The notes beneath the pieces are model-generated. The model was not told the origin of the DNA, searched no databases, and saw only the letters and a list, made by a program, of their open reading frames with translations. This document shows positions 10,893-21,646 of a stretch of DNA of 64,000 nucleotides, piece after piece. Source of the DNA: Oncomelania hupensis (Eukaryota; Mollusca; Gastropoda; Littorinimorpha; Pomatiopsidae); the NCBI GenBank assembly GCA_036898135.1, contig CM072522.1:34926313-34990312 (forward strand), given 5' to 3'. The number at the start of each line of letters is the position of its first letter. The first letter of the stretch is position 1. A program made the translations under genes and the position numbers.

Positions 10893-11494
10893 TTACATTA
10901 CATTACATGATTATTGCTTTAGGTCCAGCGGACTCTTCCGAGCCAAATCAGGACCGGACAACCCCTGATTCGCATCAAAGATCTGCTGAAACAACCCTAG
11001 TGGTCAAACTGAAAGCTCTCCACCAGCCAGTCACTTTACAATAAAGACATCCCACGCAGGGGACGCTGAGGCTGTACTCTAATTTATCGAACCACCGTTT
11101 ACAAAAACAAAATAGAATACAAACATCATTATAAATTATCAACAAAACACATACATATAAAATGCCTACATTGCTAAATAATAACATCATAAGAATCCCT
11201 AGTGACCACCTGGCAGAAAGCGTCCAATATTCCCAAACTGATCCAAGAGACCTCATACACAAATAAGGAGTTTTGTCCCGGAAGAGTTTTCAAGAAAAAA
11301 GGTAGGGGACTGGTCTAGTGAAGAAGAAGATAGTATAGCAGATTGATAGAACAGAGCAGGAATGAGAAAGAGCAAATGAGAAAGACAGCGACAGTGGGAA
11401 TTTAAAGCAATAAATTTCCAGAAAGTGGGGATACTATTTATACTGAAACCCCCGGCACCCCAACGGGGGGTGTGGGGGGGTGTGGGGTGTGGGA
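10893..11494 (-). mobile_element. SINE-like element copy S3 with TSD
   Basis: Complete copy on the minus strand with a (CATTA)n tail at its left end. The direct repeat AGAATTGACTCA lies at 10881-10892 and 11495-11506. About 20 extra G/T-rich bases sit between the usual 5' end (CCCCGTTGGGG) and the TSD. Confidence 0.9.
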
Positions 11495-11506
11495 AGAATT
11501 GACTCA

Positions 11507-11890
11507 ATGAAAGTAATATACGAAATACATCAAATGAAATACATAGAAATTGTCTGAGGGGACAATTATGAAATGAGGGCTACCAAACTTATTTTTCACT
11601 TAAAACTCCTCACCTCCCACCTAAACACCAAGTTTAACAATAATATGATCAGTAGTTCGGTACAAAGCGTACGATAAAATTTTGCAGTGTGTGTGAAGGC
11701 TGCAAGGAGGTGATCACCGTGTCAGGAGCAATAATCCATGTCATCGACCACATATGACGTAAGGAGTGTCTAATCTCCCCTTATAAGATCTCTGCTATGA
11801 CTGGCATCAAGTTTCACAATAATCTGATCAACAGTATGGTAGAAAACATATGATCAAATTGTACTGCGTATGAAGGCTGCAACCTTCCGT

Positions 11891-11892
<2 letters not shown>
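11507..11892. other. Intronic stretch with nothing recognised
   Basis: Two loosely similar blocks (11620-11700 and 11805-11880, both with AATNTGATCANNAGT) suggest an old duplication. Nothing coding is seen. Confidence 0.4.

Positions 11893-11924
<32 letters not shown>
11893..11924 (+). repeat. Poly-G tract of 32
   Basis: Uninterrupted run of 32 G fused to the 5' end of SINE-like copy S4. It is a candidate G-quadruplex and also a place where sequencing length is unreliable. Confidence 0.9.
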
Positions 11925-12105
11925 CGTGCCGGGGGTTTCAGTATAAATAGTATCCCCACTTTCTGGAAATTTAGTGCTTTAAATTCCCACTGTGGCTGTT
12001 TTTCTCCTTTGTTCTTTCTCATTCCTACTCTGATCTATCAATCTTCTATATTATCTTCTTCTTCGCTAGACAAGTCACCTACATATTTTCTGTTTTGATT
12101 TCACA
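11925..12105 (+). mobile_element. SINE-like element copy S4, 5' part only
   Basis: CGTGCCGGGGGTTTCAG through CTAGACAAGTCACCTACATA. It matches the first ~170 bases of the family and then stops, so it is 3' truncated, which is unusual for a retroposed copy. Confidence 0.8.
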
Positions 12106-12138
12106 ATGCAAGTATCTGTAAGCCTACCGGTAATTGAT

Positions 12139-12202
12139 TTTATTTATTTATTTATTTATTTATTTATTTGTTTATCTATTTGTTTATTTATTTTTATTAG
12201 GA
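12139..12202. repeat. (TTTA)n microsatellite
   Basis: About 15 imperfect TTTA/TTTG units. Confidence 0.9.
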
Positions 12203-12267
12203 TCTTCTCCGTTGGGATGCTGGGTTTTTAGGTATCTTACGTTTGAAATGTATGTTACGTTTTACAT

Positions 12268-12748
12268 TCCAAAGTAAGACTACTGCGCTCCCTTGTCATC
12301 TCCATCTTCCTATATGCTTACGAAGCATGGACCCTCACAGCAGATCTCCAACGAAGAATACAAAGCATGGAGATGAGGTGCTACAGAAGACTTCTGGGCA
12401 TTTCCTATACCCAACACATCACCAACGACGAAGTCCGACAGACCATCACACAAGCCATTGGACAACACGATGACCTGCTCACAGTGGTGAAGAAACGGAA
12501 ACTCCGATGGTATGGCCTCGTCACCAGATCATCAGGCCTTGCAAAGACTATTCTGCAAGGCACAGTGCAAGGAGGTAGAAGAAGAGGGAGACCGAAAAAG
12601 AGGTGGGAGGACAACATTCGAGAATGGACTGGTTTGACACTGAGCGAAGCCATCAGGGCTGCTGAAGACAGAGAAAGATGGGGTATGCTGGTTAAACGAT
12701 CATCTGTGGTGCCCCTACGACCTCAGGGTTATGGTACAGGATAGGATA
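12268..12748 (+). mobile_element. LINE-A 3' end (C-terminal region)
   Basis: The plus-strand frame encodes SMEMRCYRRLLGISYTQHI, then VVKKRKLRWYG, GRRRGRPKKRWEDNIREWTG and the terminal VPLRPQGYGTG, followed by a (GGATA)n tail. This is the reverse-transcriptase C-terminal part shared by all 3' copies of LINE-A in the window. It is 5' truncated. Confidence 0.85.
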
Positions 12749-13346
12749 GGACGTTTGAAACGCGCACAATAGATCCGATCGTTTTGTTTTGCAAAGCATG
12801 CAATAACAGAGGAAATTTACCTTTGATTCGATTTTGTATAATGTTTATAATTTTCGTTGGTCGATATTATTTCAGAAATTTGTTGAGTTATTTGTTTACT
12901 ATCGATCGAAGCATCTAGATGGGTCTAGTGATAGCTAAGAGAGTCTTCTAACCTAAATAAGTTTATATGAGGTAAGACAGTGCATTGTTCCGGTGACGAG
13001 TTTTAGTTTGATTGGATGTTATTGCGTCATGCTGGAATGTTCGAACTTTCTCCCGATTATAGAGATACTATATTAGTGGTGCACTGTGTCGGCTTGTGAG
13101 AGTGAAAGAAAAATGAAAGTGATTGATTTATGGAGATTTTTTATGATGATCTTTGAAGTGATTTTTGGAAAGCGATCTTGTATGCAGTTGTTGATGTATG
13201 CTGAATAAAGTTGAAAAACTTCATGTGACGACTCCTGCCTTGTTGCTGAGTGAACAGGTTGCATGGATAAACGAATCGGAGTTACACTTATCAAGATTCA
13301 AGCATCGGAGCTGAATCAACAATTGATAAAGATAACCAGTGTAACA
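12749..13346 (+). mobile_element. Solo LTR of the Gmr1-like family
   Basis: Follows the LTR of the 53235-58729 element (in element orientation) from GTTTGAAACGCGCACAATAG to CAGTGTAACA, including TGAATAAAGTTGAAAAACTT and the TGAATCAACAATTGATA block. It is clearly diverged, with no partner LTR nearby. It sits at the tail of the LINE-A copy and is directly followed by SINE-like sequence. Confidence 0.75.
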
Positions 13347-13850
13347 CTGTATAAATAGTATCCCCACTTTGTGGAAATTAAGTACTTTAAATTACCACTG
13401 TTTTTGTAATTATTATTTATTCTTTCTTATTCCTTATCTGTTCTATAAATATATTATCTCTCTCGCTAAACCACTCCCCTACCATTTTTCTTGAAAACTC
13501 TCCCCAAACTCATTATTTGTATATGGGATCTGATTAAACAGCTTGTGAATAGTGGACGCTTTCTGCTAATGGTCACTGGGACTTTCTGTGGTATTATTAT
13601 TTAGCAATGTAGTCATTTTCTAGGTATGTGTTTTATTATGTTGCAATGGTGTTTATATTCTATTTCGTTTTTTAAAAAAAACTGGAGTTCGATAAATTAG
13701 AGTACAGGCTCAGCGTCCCCTGCATAGAATGTCTTTATTGTGTTACCATTAGGGTGGTTTCAACAGATCTTTTATACGGCTCAGGAGTGGGTCCTCTTTC
13801 AACCAAGGTGTGGTTCTGATTCGGCTCTTTGCAGTCCGCTGGACCCTATC
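13347..13850 (+). mobile_element. SINE-like element copy S5, diverged
   Basis: Starts CTGTATAAATAGTATCCCCA and ends GATTCGGCTCTTTGCAGTCC then GCTGGACCCTAT. It has lost the G/C-rich 5' hairpin and carries many substitutions and gaps. An old copy. Confidence 0.75.
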
Positions 13851-13851
13851 A

Positions 13852-14045
13852 ACATCCTATCCTATCCTATCCTGTCCCGTAACCCGGAGAATAGAATAGA
13901 GACTCAGAATAATCTGTGAGAAATACCTACAGCACCAACAACATCTATATCATGTGTTCATAGACTTCAAGAAGGCGTTTGACCGAGTCTGGCATGCAGC
14001 TCTATGGGCAACAATGAAAGTGTACAACATCAGCCCCTATAAACA
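13852..14045. mobile_element. LINE-A twin-priming product
   Basis: 13852-13888 is the minus-strand (TATCC)n tail with the terminal CCCGTAACCCGGA block. 13895-14042 is plus-strand reverse transcriptase, with YHVFIDFKKAFDRVWHAALW, which is RT box A with its catalytic Asp. The opposite orientation of the two pieces of one element is the signature of twin priming. Confidence 0.7.
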
Positions 14046-14518
14046 ATGACTAGCTAACTAGTTAAGTCCAGTAGAAGCAGGGTCAGGTTACGTTGTGACT
14101 TCAAACTCCAGCTGAACTGTAACTAAATTTAATTTTTTTTTAAAGAGCAAAACTAACGGCTGTCTTAATGTGAAGTCTGGGATGGTATTCAGGAAGCATT
14201 TAACCCAGTAGATAAATCCGCGAAGCCGTACAAGATGGTCGTGGACAACAAAAGTCAGCTGTAGCAGTACGCAGTAGTAGAGATTTATCGTTAGTCTAAT
14301 ATAGTAATAGTATCACATAACGTAATCAGGACCCCCACCACCCACCCTCATCATCAATAGCATAATCCACCCCTGTTCCTGGTCTGTCTATTCAAAGTTT
14401 GTGGAATTCTGTTTCTTTTCTCTCTCTAAACTCACTTATGGTCTTTGCTACTGATGATTTTATGCAGTGTATATTGTTTCGTTAAATTATTTGTGTATAT
14501 TGTTTCGTTAAATTATTT

Positions 14519-15093
14519 ACCCCCGTTGGGGTGCCGGGGGTTTCAGTATAAATAGTATCCCCACTTTCTGGAAATTTAGTGCTTTAAATTCCCACTGTCG
14601 CTGTCTTTCTCATTTGCTCTTTCTCATTCCTGCTCTGTTCTATCAATCTGCTATACTATCGTCTTCTTCGCTAGACCAGTCTCCTACCTTTTTTCTTGAA
14701 AACTCTTCCGGGACAAGACTCCTTGTTTGTGTATGAGGTCTGTTGGATCAGCTTGGGAATATTGGACGCTTTCTGCCAGGTGGTCACTAGGGCTTCCTAT
14801 GATGTTATTATTTAGCAATGTAGGCATTTTATATGTATGTGTTTTGTTGATAATTTATAATGATGTTTGTATTCTATTTTGTTTTTGTAAACGGGGGTTC
14901 GATAAGTTGGGGTGAAGCCTCAGCCGTCCCCTGCGTGGAATGTCTTTATTGTAAAGTGACTGGCTGGTGGAGGGCATTCAGTTTTCCCACTAGGGTTGTT
15001 TCAGCAGATCTTTTATGCGGATTGGGGGTTGTCCGGTCCTGATTTGGCTCGGAAGAGTCCGCTGGACCTAAAACAACAATTATGTAATGTAAT
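14519..15093 (+). mobile_element. SINE-like element copy S6, full length with TSD
   Basis: ACCCCCGTTGGGGTGCCGGG at the 5' end, TATAAATAG about 30 bases in, and a (TAATG)n tail. The 12-bp direct repeat GTTAAATTATTT lies at 14507-14518 and 15094-15105. About 575 bp, inserted in a LINE-C 3' region. Confidence 0.92.
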
Positions 15094-15217
15094 GTTAAAT
15101 TATTTTGAAAAAGAATGCATATGTGCTAGTTAATGTGTGTAATGCCCTCTAAGCTTTGTTGCTTACAAACCAAGTGATCTTTAAAGAAAATGCTATAAAT
15201 ATTAAATATACCTGTAA

Positions 15218-15345
15218 AATTGTTTCAGCAGATCTTATATACACGGATCAGGGGTGAATCCTCTTTCAACCAACTTGTGGACCTGATTTCGTTCTTTGCA
15301 GTCTGCTGGACCCTATAGGCAATGACTACCTAACTGTAAATATGT
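15218..15345 (+). mobile_element. 5'-truncated SINE-like insertion
   Basis: TTTCAGCAGATCTTATATAC to GCTGGACCCTATAGGCAATG, the last ~120 bases of the family. It lies in the same LINE-C region, with TGTAAAATTG before it and TATGTAATTG after it as a probable imperfect TSD. Confidence 0.7.
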
Positions 15346-15513
15346 AATTGTTTCAGTGTTGTTTTGTGGTATCATTAGACTAGCCCCTCTTTAGGGTGAG
15401 GACCAGATGTAAAAAAAAAAAAAAAAAAAAAAAGCAGACTACTGCTTATTCTATTACCTCCGTTAAATAAAAAAAAAAGATCTTATATCTCTCTCATCTT
15501 TTTCTTCTTCTTC

Positions 15514-15620
<107 letters not shown>

Positions 15621-15627
15621 TCAATAC

Positions 15628-15807
15628 TTGTTATTCTCTTGAAACGCATCTTTTCCACAGTGCTCCGTCCTGTAGGGACATCCTTCCTCATCTTCTCCTC
15701 CGAAACACTCCTGTCTCTTGTTGCAACGGAAAATGGGTTCAAAGTCAGCATAGTTGGGTACAGAGCAGTTGTACAGGTCATGGGTCACATTCCGTGGCTC
15801 TTCATTC
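15628..15807 (-). CDS. Exon 5 of chimeric receptor: LDLa-like module and lectin-domain start
   Basis: 180 nt, entered and left in phase 2 (about residues 547-606). It encodes NCSVPNYADFEPIFRCNKRQ then ECFGGEDEEGCPY, an LDLa-type module of the kind that precedes lectin domains in molluscan GRL101-like receptors, then RTEHCGKDAFQENN, the first Cys of the lectin domain. The acceptor is GTGTGAAG before base 15807; it has no real pyrimidine tract and lies in a minisatellite unit. The donor is AACAA/GTATTG, also weak. What supports both is that the phases fit exons 4 and 6 and that the joined frame gives the expected KCY. Confidence 0.82.
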
Positions 15808-16365
15808 CTTCACACACATAGTAGATGAATCATGGGTAGCTGTTCTACCTTAACAGTGAATGTTCCTTCACACACATAGTAGATGAATCATGGGCAGTTC
15901 TACCTTAACAGTGAATGTTCCTTCACACGCATAGTAGATGAATCATGGGCAGTTCTACATTAACAGTGAATGTTTCTTCACACACATAGTAGATGCATCA
16001 TGGGCAGTTCTACATTAACAGTGAATGTTTCTTCACACACATAGTAGATGAATCATGGGTAGCTGTTCTACCTTAACAGTGAATGTTCCTTCACACACAT
16101 AGTAGATGAATCATGGGTAGTTCTACCTTAACAGTGAATGTTCCTTCACACACATAGTAGATTAATCATGGGTAGTTCTACCTTAACAGTGAATGTTCCT
16201 TCACACACATTTTAGATGCATCATGGGTAGTTCTACCTTAACAGTGAATGTTCCTTCACACACATAGTAGATGAATCATGGGTAGTTCTACCTTAACAGT
16301 GAATGTTCCTTCACATACATTTTAGATGCATCATGGGTAGTTCTACCTTAACAGTGAATGTTCCG
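15806..16365. repeat. 55-59-bp minisatellite, about 10 copies, abutting exon 5
   Basis: Units of 55 bp (59 in some) with CCTTCACACACATAGTAGAT, then GAATCATGGG, AGTTCTACCTTAACAGTGAA. The first unit overlaps the exon 5 acceptor. On the gene strand most units carry the same TGTGTGAAG/GAA sequence that serves as that acceptor. Confidence 0.93.
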
Positions 16366-16701
16366 AAACAAACATTAAGGATGTAATTGTGACCTTGATT
16401 GAAGTTCAAGGTCACAGCCACCACAAAACCATTTCATTCGCAAAGAATGAGTCTCACTTATGAATACTGATATCACAAGAGAGCAAACTAAAACAAGTCG
16501 TGGCTACAAAGTGTATCCATCACCACACGGCATACATGACATCTTCAGATCACCTCGCTTTGAGTTCCAATGATACATAATTTTGTTAACACATTTTCCG
16601 TGGAACACGATCGAATGCTTTCATTCTCCCCCCCCCCTCCCAACCCCGTCATTTCATTTATCATGTACTAGCGTATTTTAACACTACCACTAAGAACCAA
16701 C
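16366..16701. other. Intron 4 stretch with nothing recognised
   Basis: Contains a short C-run (16628-16636). No element or ORF was recognised. Confidence 0.5.
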
Positions 16702-16912
16702 CTGGCTATGAGGGCATACATCATCTTAAAGCCTCTCTCGCTCTCACTGTAGTCACTGTGAAACCCGACGACCACTTTGGTAGGACCTTGAACGACGTGG
16801 AGGGATAAGGCGATGAGGTAGCCACACGCCTCCCACATCCTAAACATTGAGGAGTCACTCCCTGGTAGTTGTAGATGGTACCTGACCCAGTCAGTGCAGG
16901 CTAAACGACAAC
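16702..16912 (-). CDS. Exon 4 of chimeric receptor: second half of CUB domain
   Basis: 211 nt, entered in phase 1 and left in phase 2 (about residues 477-546). It encodes GCRLACTDWVRYHLQLPGSD then SSMFRMWEACGYLIALSLHV and ends VVVGFHSDYSESERGFKMMY, the usual final CUB strand pattern (FxSDxSxxxxGF). The acceptor is TTTTGTAG before base 16912 and the donor is GCCAG/GTTGGT after base 16702. It joins exon 3 in phase without a stop. Confidence 0.88.
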
Positions 16913-17700
16913 CTACAAAATAAAATTAATCGCTGTATAGCAATAGGCCTTATTCGGAAATGGGAGGTAACTTGTCTTTTTTTTTTTTTTTTTTAATTTT
17001 ATTTTTAGTTACCTAGAGTTATCCGCGCTGACATCATCATGAGCAAGTCGCCTCAGAACACTATGAAAGCTATCCCGAGCTGCAAGCTTTTCTTTGCGAA
17101 CTGAAAGTACTCAGCCCAACTTTTGAACTCATGACGTCAGAGAGGGTGGAAGTTAGTTATAAGCTTGACAGTGATCTTCCACGGAGGCCTGAACGTTTTG
17201 CACTACTGACGTCATGCTAAATGCATTAATCTTAAATGCTATAAGAGAAATTTTATATGTTAAAGCGCAGGATAGGATATGATAGGCAGATCTACCGCGT
17301 ACACGCCAGAGTGAATTGTAAAGCGAAAGTACCGAGCCTCGCTCCCGTTCTTACGCGCAGATCTACCATGAATTCGCCAGAGCGGATCGGCAGTGTAGTC
17401 AATTGTACCTTACCATCATAGCGTTACGAGCGTTTAAAAATAAGGAACAGTCAGCAAACATTTAGCAAAGACGGTCTTAGTATTGAGTCTGCTGTCCATT
17501 TTCAATGTTTTCAAAATATTTAAACACGTTGGGGTAATATACTCTCTAGAATCTTTAAGGCTAGCCAAACGTAGCTGATCAGCTTGAAGCCTTGAAGCTG
17601 ATTTAGTTAGAATATGTTCACGCCAGTATTAATATACGAATCTGCAACGGTCACAGCTCAGGAAAAGAGGGATCCATCATTATTTCTGCATTGGCGGGAT
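16913..17700. other. Intron 3 stretch with little recognised
   Basis: A T-run lies at 16978-16995. Two loosely similar blocks with GCAGATCTACC (17286 and 17357) are near. A short (GGATA)-type tract at 17270 resembles a LINE-A tail. Confidence 0.4.
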
Positions 17701-17701
17701 T

Positions 17702-18215
17702 CCTATCCTATCCTATCTTATACCGTATCTCGGAGGTCGTAGGGCCACCACAGATGACCGTTTAACCAGCGCCTCCATCTTTCCCTGTCCTCAGTAACCC
17801 TCATGGCCTCGCTCAGTGTCAAACCAGTCCATTCTCGATTGTTGTACTCCCACCTCTTTTTCGGTCCCCTTCTTCTTCTACCTCCTTGCACTGTGCCTTG
17901 CAGGATGGTCTTTGCAAGGCCTGATGATCTGGTGACGTGGCCATACCATCGGAGTTTCCGTTTCTTCACCACTGTGAGCAGGTCTTCATGTTGTCCAATG
18001 GCTTTTGTGATGGTCTGTCGGACTTCGTCGTTGGTGATGTGCTGGGTATAGGAAATGCCCAGAAGTCTTCTGTAGCACCTCATCTCCATGCTTTGTATTT
18101 TTCGTTGTACATGTAGATCTAACATTATTGAGGTCATCAAAAGCTTGTATGACAAGGCTACCAGTGCAGTACTCCACAACAGCGCCATCAGAAAACTGGT
18201 TCAGAACAACAAAGG
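17702..18215. mobile_element. LINE-A twin-priming product
   Basis: 17702-18110 is the minus-strand C-terminal region (CYRRLLGISYTQHI ... KKRKLRWYGHVTRSS) with its (TATCC)n tail at the left. 18111-18215 is a plus-strand internal RT piece (NIIEVIKSLYDKATSAVLHN). Two parts of one element head in opposite directions, as expected from twin priming. Confidence 0.75.
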
Positions 18216-19004
18216 AAAGGAAAAAGAAATCACCAAAAATAAAGTATACCAACAAAATCCACGAAACTTCTCCACAATATAGTTGAAACAATAGCGGCAA
18301 ACCTCACCAAATTTCTCCCCACGACTCTTGTTAATACAAATTCGTGAGCAACAAATAGCGACTATGCCACAAACATCACTCACGGTGTATGTAACAAACA
18401 GTGTTGGAAGCACTGCAAGCTGGGCTGGGCAAGCGTCGCCTTGTACATTTTGTCTGCCAGTGCAGTGGGCATATGGAGGATGTGGAAGCTAAAAATAGCC
18501 TGTAGCGTTGGCTGAGATGTACCGGCATAGTGGGAGAGCTAGTGTGATGGACCCTCACAGCAGATCTACAACGAAGAAGAATTGACGGGATTGCCTTCAG
18601 AATATTTCCGCCATGTTTCTTGTCAGTCCGACCTGCGAATCCCTGGTAGTTTCGAATAAGCTGAAACTTTCCATGTGAAATTAAAACATAATTCAACTCA
18701 AACGAACAAATGAAAACATGGCCTCAGCACAGTTTTTGGGAAACATACAGATACAGAAAGCATACTTTTTTTCTTCTGACGGAGATACTCAAAACACTGA
18801 ACACTCCCGCACAAAACTGATCTTGACCTTTCGTTTGGGTTCGGAAGATTACAGACGTTTTATCTTTGAATTTGTAGCGTAATTTATGTTGAGAAATAAA
18901 TAATTAACACAAAGTTGGGATACACAATCTTTGGAAAGACCATGCATTTAATTGTAGAAAGCAGTCAAATTATAAAAACCAAGTTTTCAAGCGGATCCTG
19001 TAAT
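18216..19004. other. Intron 3 stretch, a short LINE-A scrap only
   Basis: A ~40-base LINE-A match lies at 18543-18582 (GACCCTCACAGCAGATCTAC). The rest is unrecognised. Confidence 0.4.
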
Positions 19005-19290
19005 CTCTTAAATAATAAAAACGGCAGTTCCCAAACAATGGATTGTTTACGTAAATAAGCAAATTCTGCTAAATAATGCATTATATACGTAAATAAATCA
19101 TTAAAACCATTTTTAAATAATACAGTATTTAAACCAAGCGGCTACATAATGCATTATATAAGTAAATAATTTCTTATTTAGCAACAATGCCATATTTACT
19201 TATATCATGATTTATTTCCCTAAACAATATATTGTTTAGGTAAATAGTAAGTTATTTACAGAGAAAATATATTATTTAGAGAAATCTTAC
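19005..19290. repeat. Cluster of AT-rich palindromes each followed by a GTAAATA motif
   Basis: About five degenerate units, each an AT-rich near-palindrome (ATAATGCATTAT twice, AAACAATATATTGTTT once) followed by ACGTAAATA, AAGTAAATA or AGGTAAATA. The spacing is irregular, 60-80 bp. It lies in intron 3. Confidence 0.6.
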
Positions 19291-19622
19291 ATTGCAAAGA
19301 AATTATTAGTTAGAAAATATGTTTTTATATAAAGATTATATCCTGACAGAGGTAAAACAAAAACAAACACACACATTACAAAAATCGCAAATAAATATGT
19401 AACAAAGTGAATTCCATAGAAAAGTACGTGAGGCAAAAATAAATAAATAAATAAAAAGGGGCTTTGTGAAGCGTCACTTATTCTGTTATGACTGATTTGC
19501 AAGGGGTGTTCACAAGACTATACGTGGCGGTGCTGACCCGCTAGTGTTCTAGTTCTCTGTTTACATGATATGACTAGCCCTATACATACCTTTATCAGTA
19601 TTTTCAATGTATTACAACTTAC

Positions 19623-19862
19623 CGAACGAATCTTGGCATCTTGTCTTTTGTTCTTGAAGTGAAAAGTAGACAAGGTTGAGCACGGCCGACTGAGAATCGG
19701 AAACATCCAGTACGAAATCCCCATCGTAGACATTCGGGTAGGTTCCACCCGGCACATCGAAAAACGGGGAGGTCACGTACCCAGATGTCTGTGACAACTG
19801 CGTGTTAGGGAGCTCTTTGGTCAGCTTACCCTCCACAAGATAAAACGACATAGTGACGCTGT
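19623..19862 (-). CDS. Exon 3 of chimeric receptor: first half of CUB domain
   Basis: 240 nt, phase 1 at both ends (about residues 397-476). It encodes YLVEGKLTKELPNTQLSQTS, then GYVTSPFFDVPGGTYPNVYD and FVLDVSDSQSAVLNLVYFSL, the CUB opening (G-x-x-x-SP, YPN, then alternating hydrophobics). The acceptor is GTGTTTCAG before base 19862 and the donor is TTCG/GTAAGT after base 19623, both good. Upstream of the acceptor the polypyrimidine tract is a (TG)n microsatellite. Confidence 0.88.
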
Positions 19863-19866
19863 CTGA

Positions 19867-19870
<4 letters not shown>

Positions 19871-19941
<71 letters not shown>
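19871..19941. repeat. (AC)n microsatellite upstream of exon 3 acceptor
   Basis: About 35 AC units. On the gene strand this is a (GT)n tract ending about 8 bases from the acceptor AG. Confidence 0.97.
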
Positions 19942-19945
<4 letters not shown>

Positions 19946-20141
19946 ATGAGGTCTGAAACATGCACACATGGTGATGACGTCTGAAACACACACACATGGT
20001 GATGACGTCTGAAACACGCACACGTGCTGCCGTTACACTGTGTAGAGACTTCGTGGTTTTACGCGCACGCAGGGTATCTCAGTCATCTGAAGCTTACGCC
20101 AAACACTACTGCCCGCGAACAACGAAAGAGGGGGTGGGGGG

Positions 20142-20622
<481 letters not shown>

Positions 20623-20986
20623 GGGGAGGGGAGCGCTAACTGTCCTAAATTCAACTGGGAAGCAAAAAGACTTGGCTGCCGAATGGAAATCATTCAAAGA
20701 CCACGTGACTTTTACGTTCAAAGACCATTAAAAGCCAAAAGCGAAGAAAAAAAAAGTTCCTATCTGATGTGGGTTGGAGAAAAAGGAAGGAACATTTTCT
20801 CAAACATGGAATTTTACTGAGGATCAGCAGAAACTGTTGACAAGCTACTACGAACGATTTCAAGCCTATTGTCAACCAAAAACCAAACCCTGTCTTCGCC
20901 AGGTACAAATTTCATAGCAAGATGCAGGCATATGATGAATCCTGTGAACAGTTTGTGACAGAACTGAAATTGCTAGGGAAAAATTG

Positions 20987-21646
20987 TGTTGCACTCGATG
21001 TTGTTTTTATCTCTATCAGTAGTTGATTCAGCCCCGATGCTTGAAATCCTGATAGGTGTAACTCAGATTCGTTTATCCACGCAACCCGTTCAATCATCAA
21101 CAAGGCAGGAGTCGTCGTATGAAGTTTTCCACTTTTATTCAGCATACATCAACAACTGCATACAATCGTTCTATCGATTTCACTTTCCAATTCTCGACTA
21201 TGAACTTTCCACTTTTTACAACTTTCTTAACTCTAACACAACAGCTCTCTCTACTTTCAACTCTCTTTTGAAACAGTAGGGCACTATATATATATATATA
21301 CTCTCTACACTCCAGAAAGGGCGAGAATACCCCCAACGTGACACACCACAACCATCCAGAACAAGCTTTGTCATCACTGTTGTCACGTCATACAACCTTA
21401 TTTGGGATAGAAGCTTCTATAGTTACAACTAGAATTATCCATATGCTTCGATCGATAGTAAACAACCAACTCTCGAAAATTCTCAAATAATATCGACCAA
21501 CTAAAATTACCAACGTTATACAAAGCTTCTTCTAATAACAACGTAAAATCAAATCAAAGATAAATACACTCTATCACTGCATGCTTTGCAAAATAAAACG
21601 ATCTGATCTATCGTAACCTACCATCGCACGCGTCTCCAACGTAACA
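20987..21646 (-). mobile_element. Solo LTR (Gmr1-like family) nested in gypsy gag
   Basis: Runs TGTTGCACTCGATG... to ...CAACGTAACA. It aligns by eye along its length with the 637-bp LTRs at 53235 and 58093, though clearly diverged. It is flanked by AATTG (20982-20986) and GATTG (21647-21651), a 5-bp duplication with one mismatch. The gag frame resumes on the other side. Confidence 0.85.

Larger units (their letters stand above)
14400..15480 (+). mobile_element. LINE-C 3' untranslated region, interrupted by two SINE-like insertions
   Basis: The flanks of S6 match, in the opposite orientation, the 3' part of the LINE-C copy at 37796-39190: TGTGCTAGTTAATGTG, TTAGACTAGCCCCTCTTTAG, GGACCAGATGT and CCGTTAAATAAA near the tail. 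A poly-A run of about 23 lies at 15411-15433. A 25-bp tandem duplication of TGTATATTGTTTCG... lies just before S6. Confidence 0.65.
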
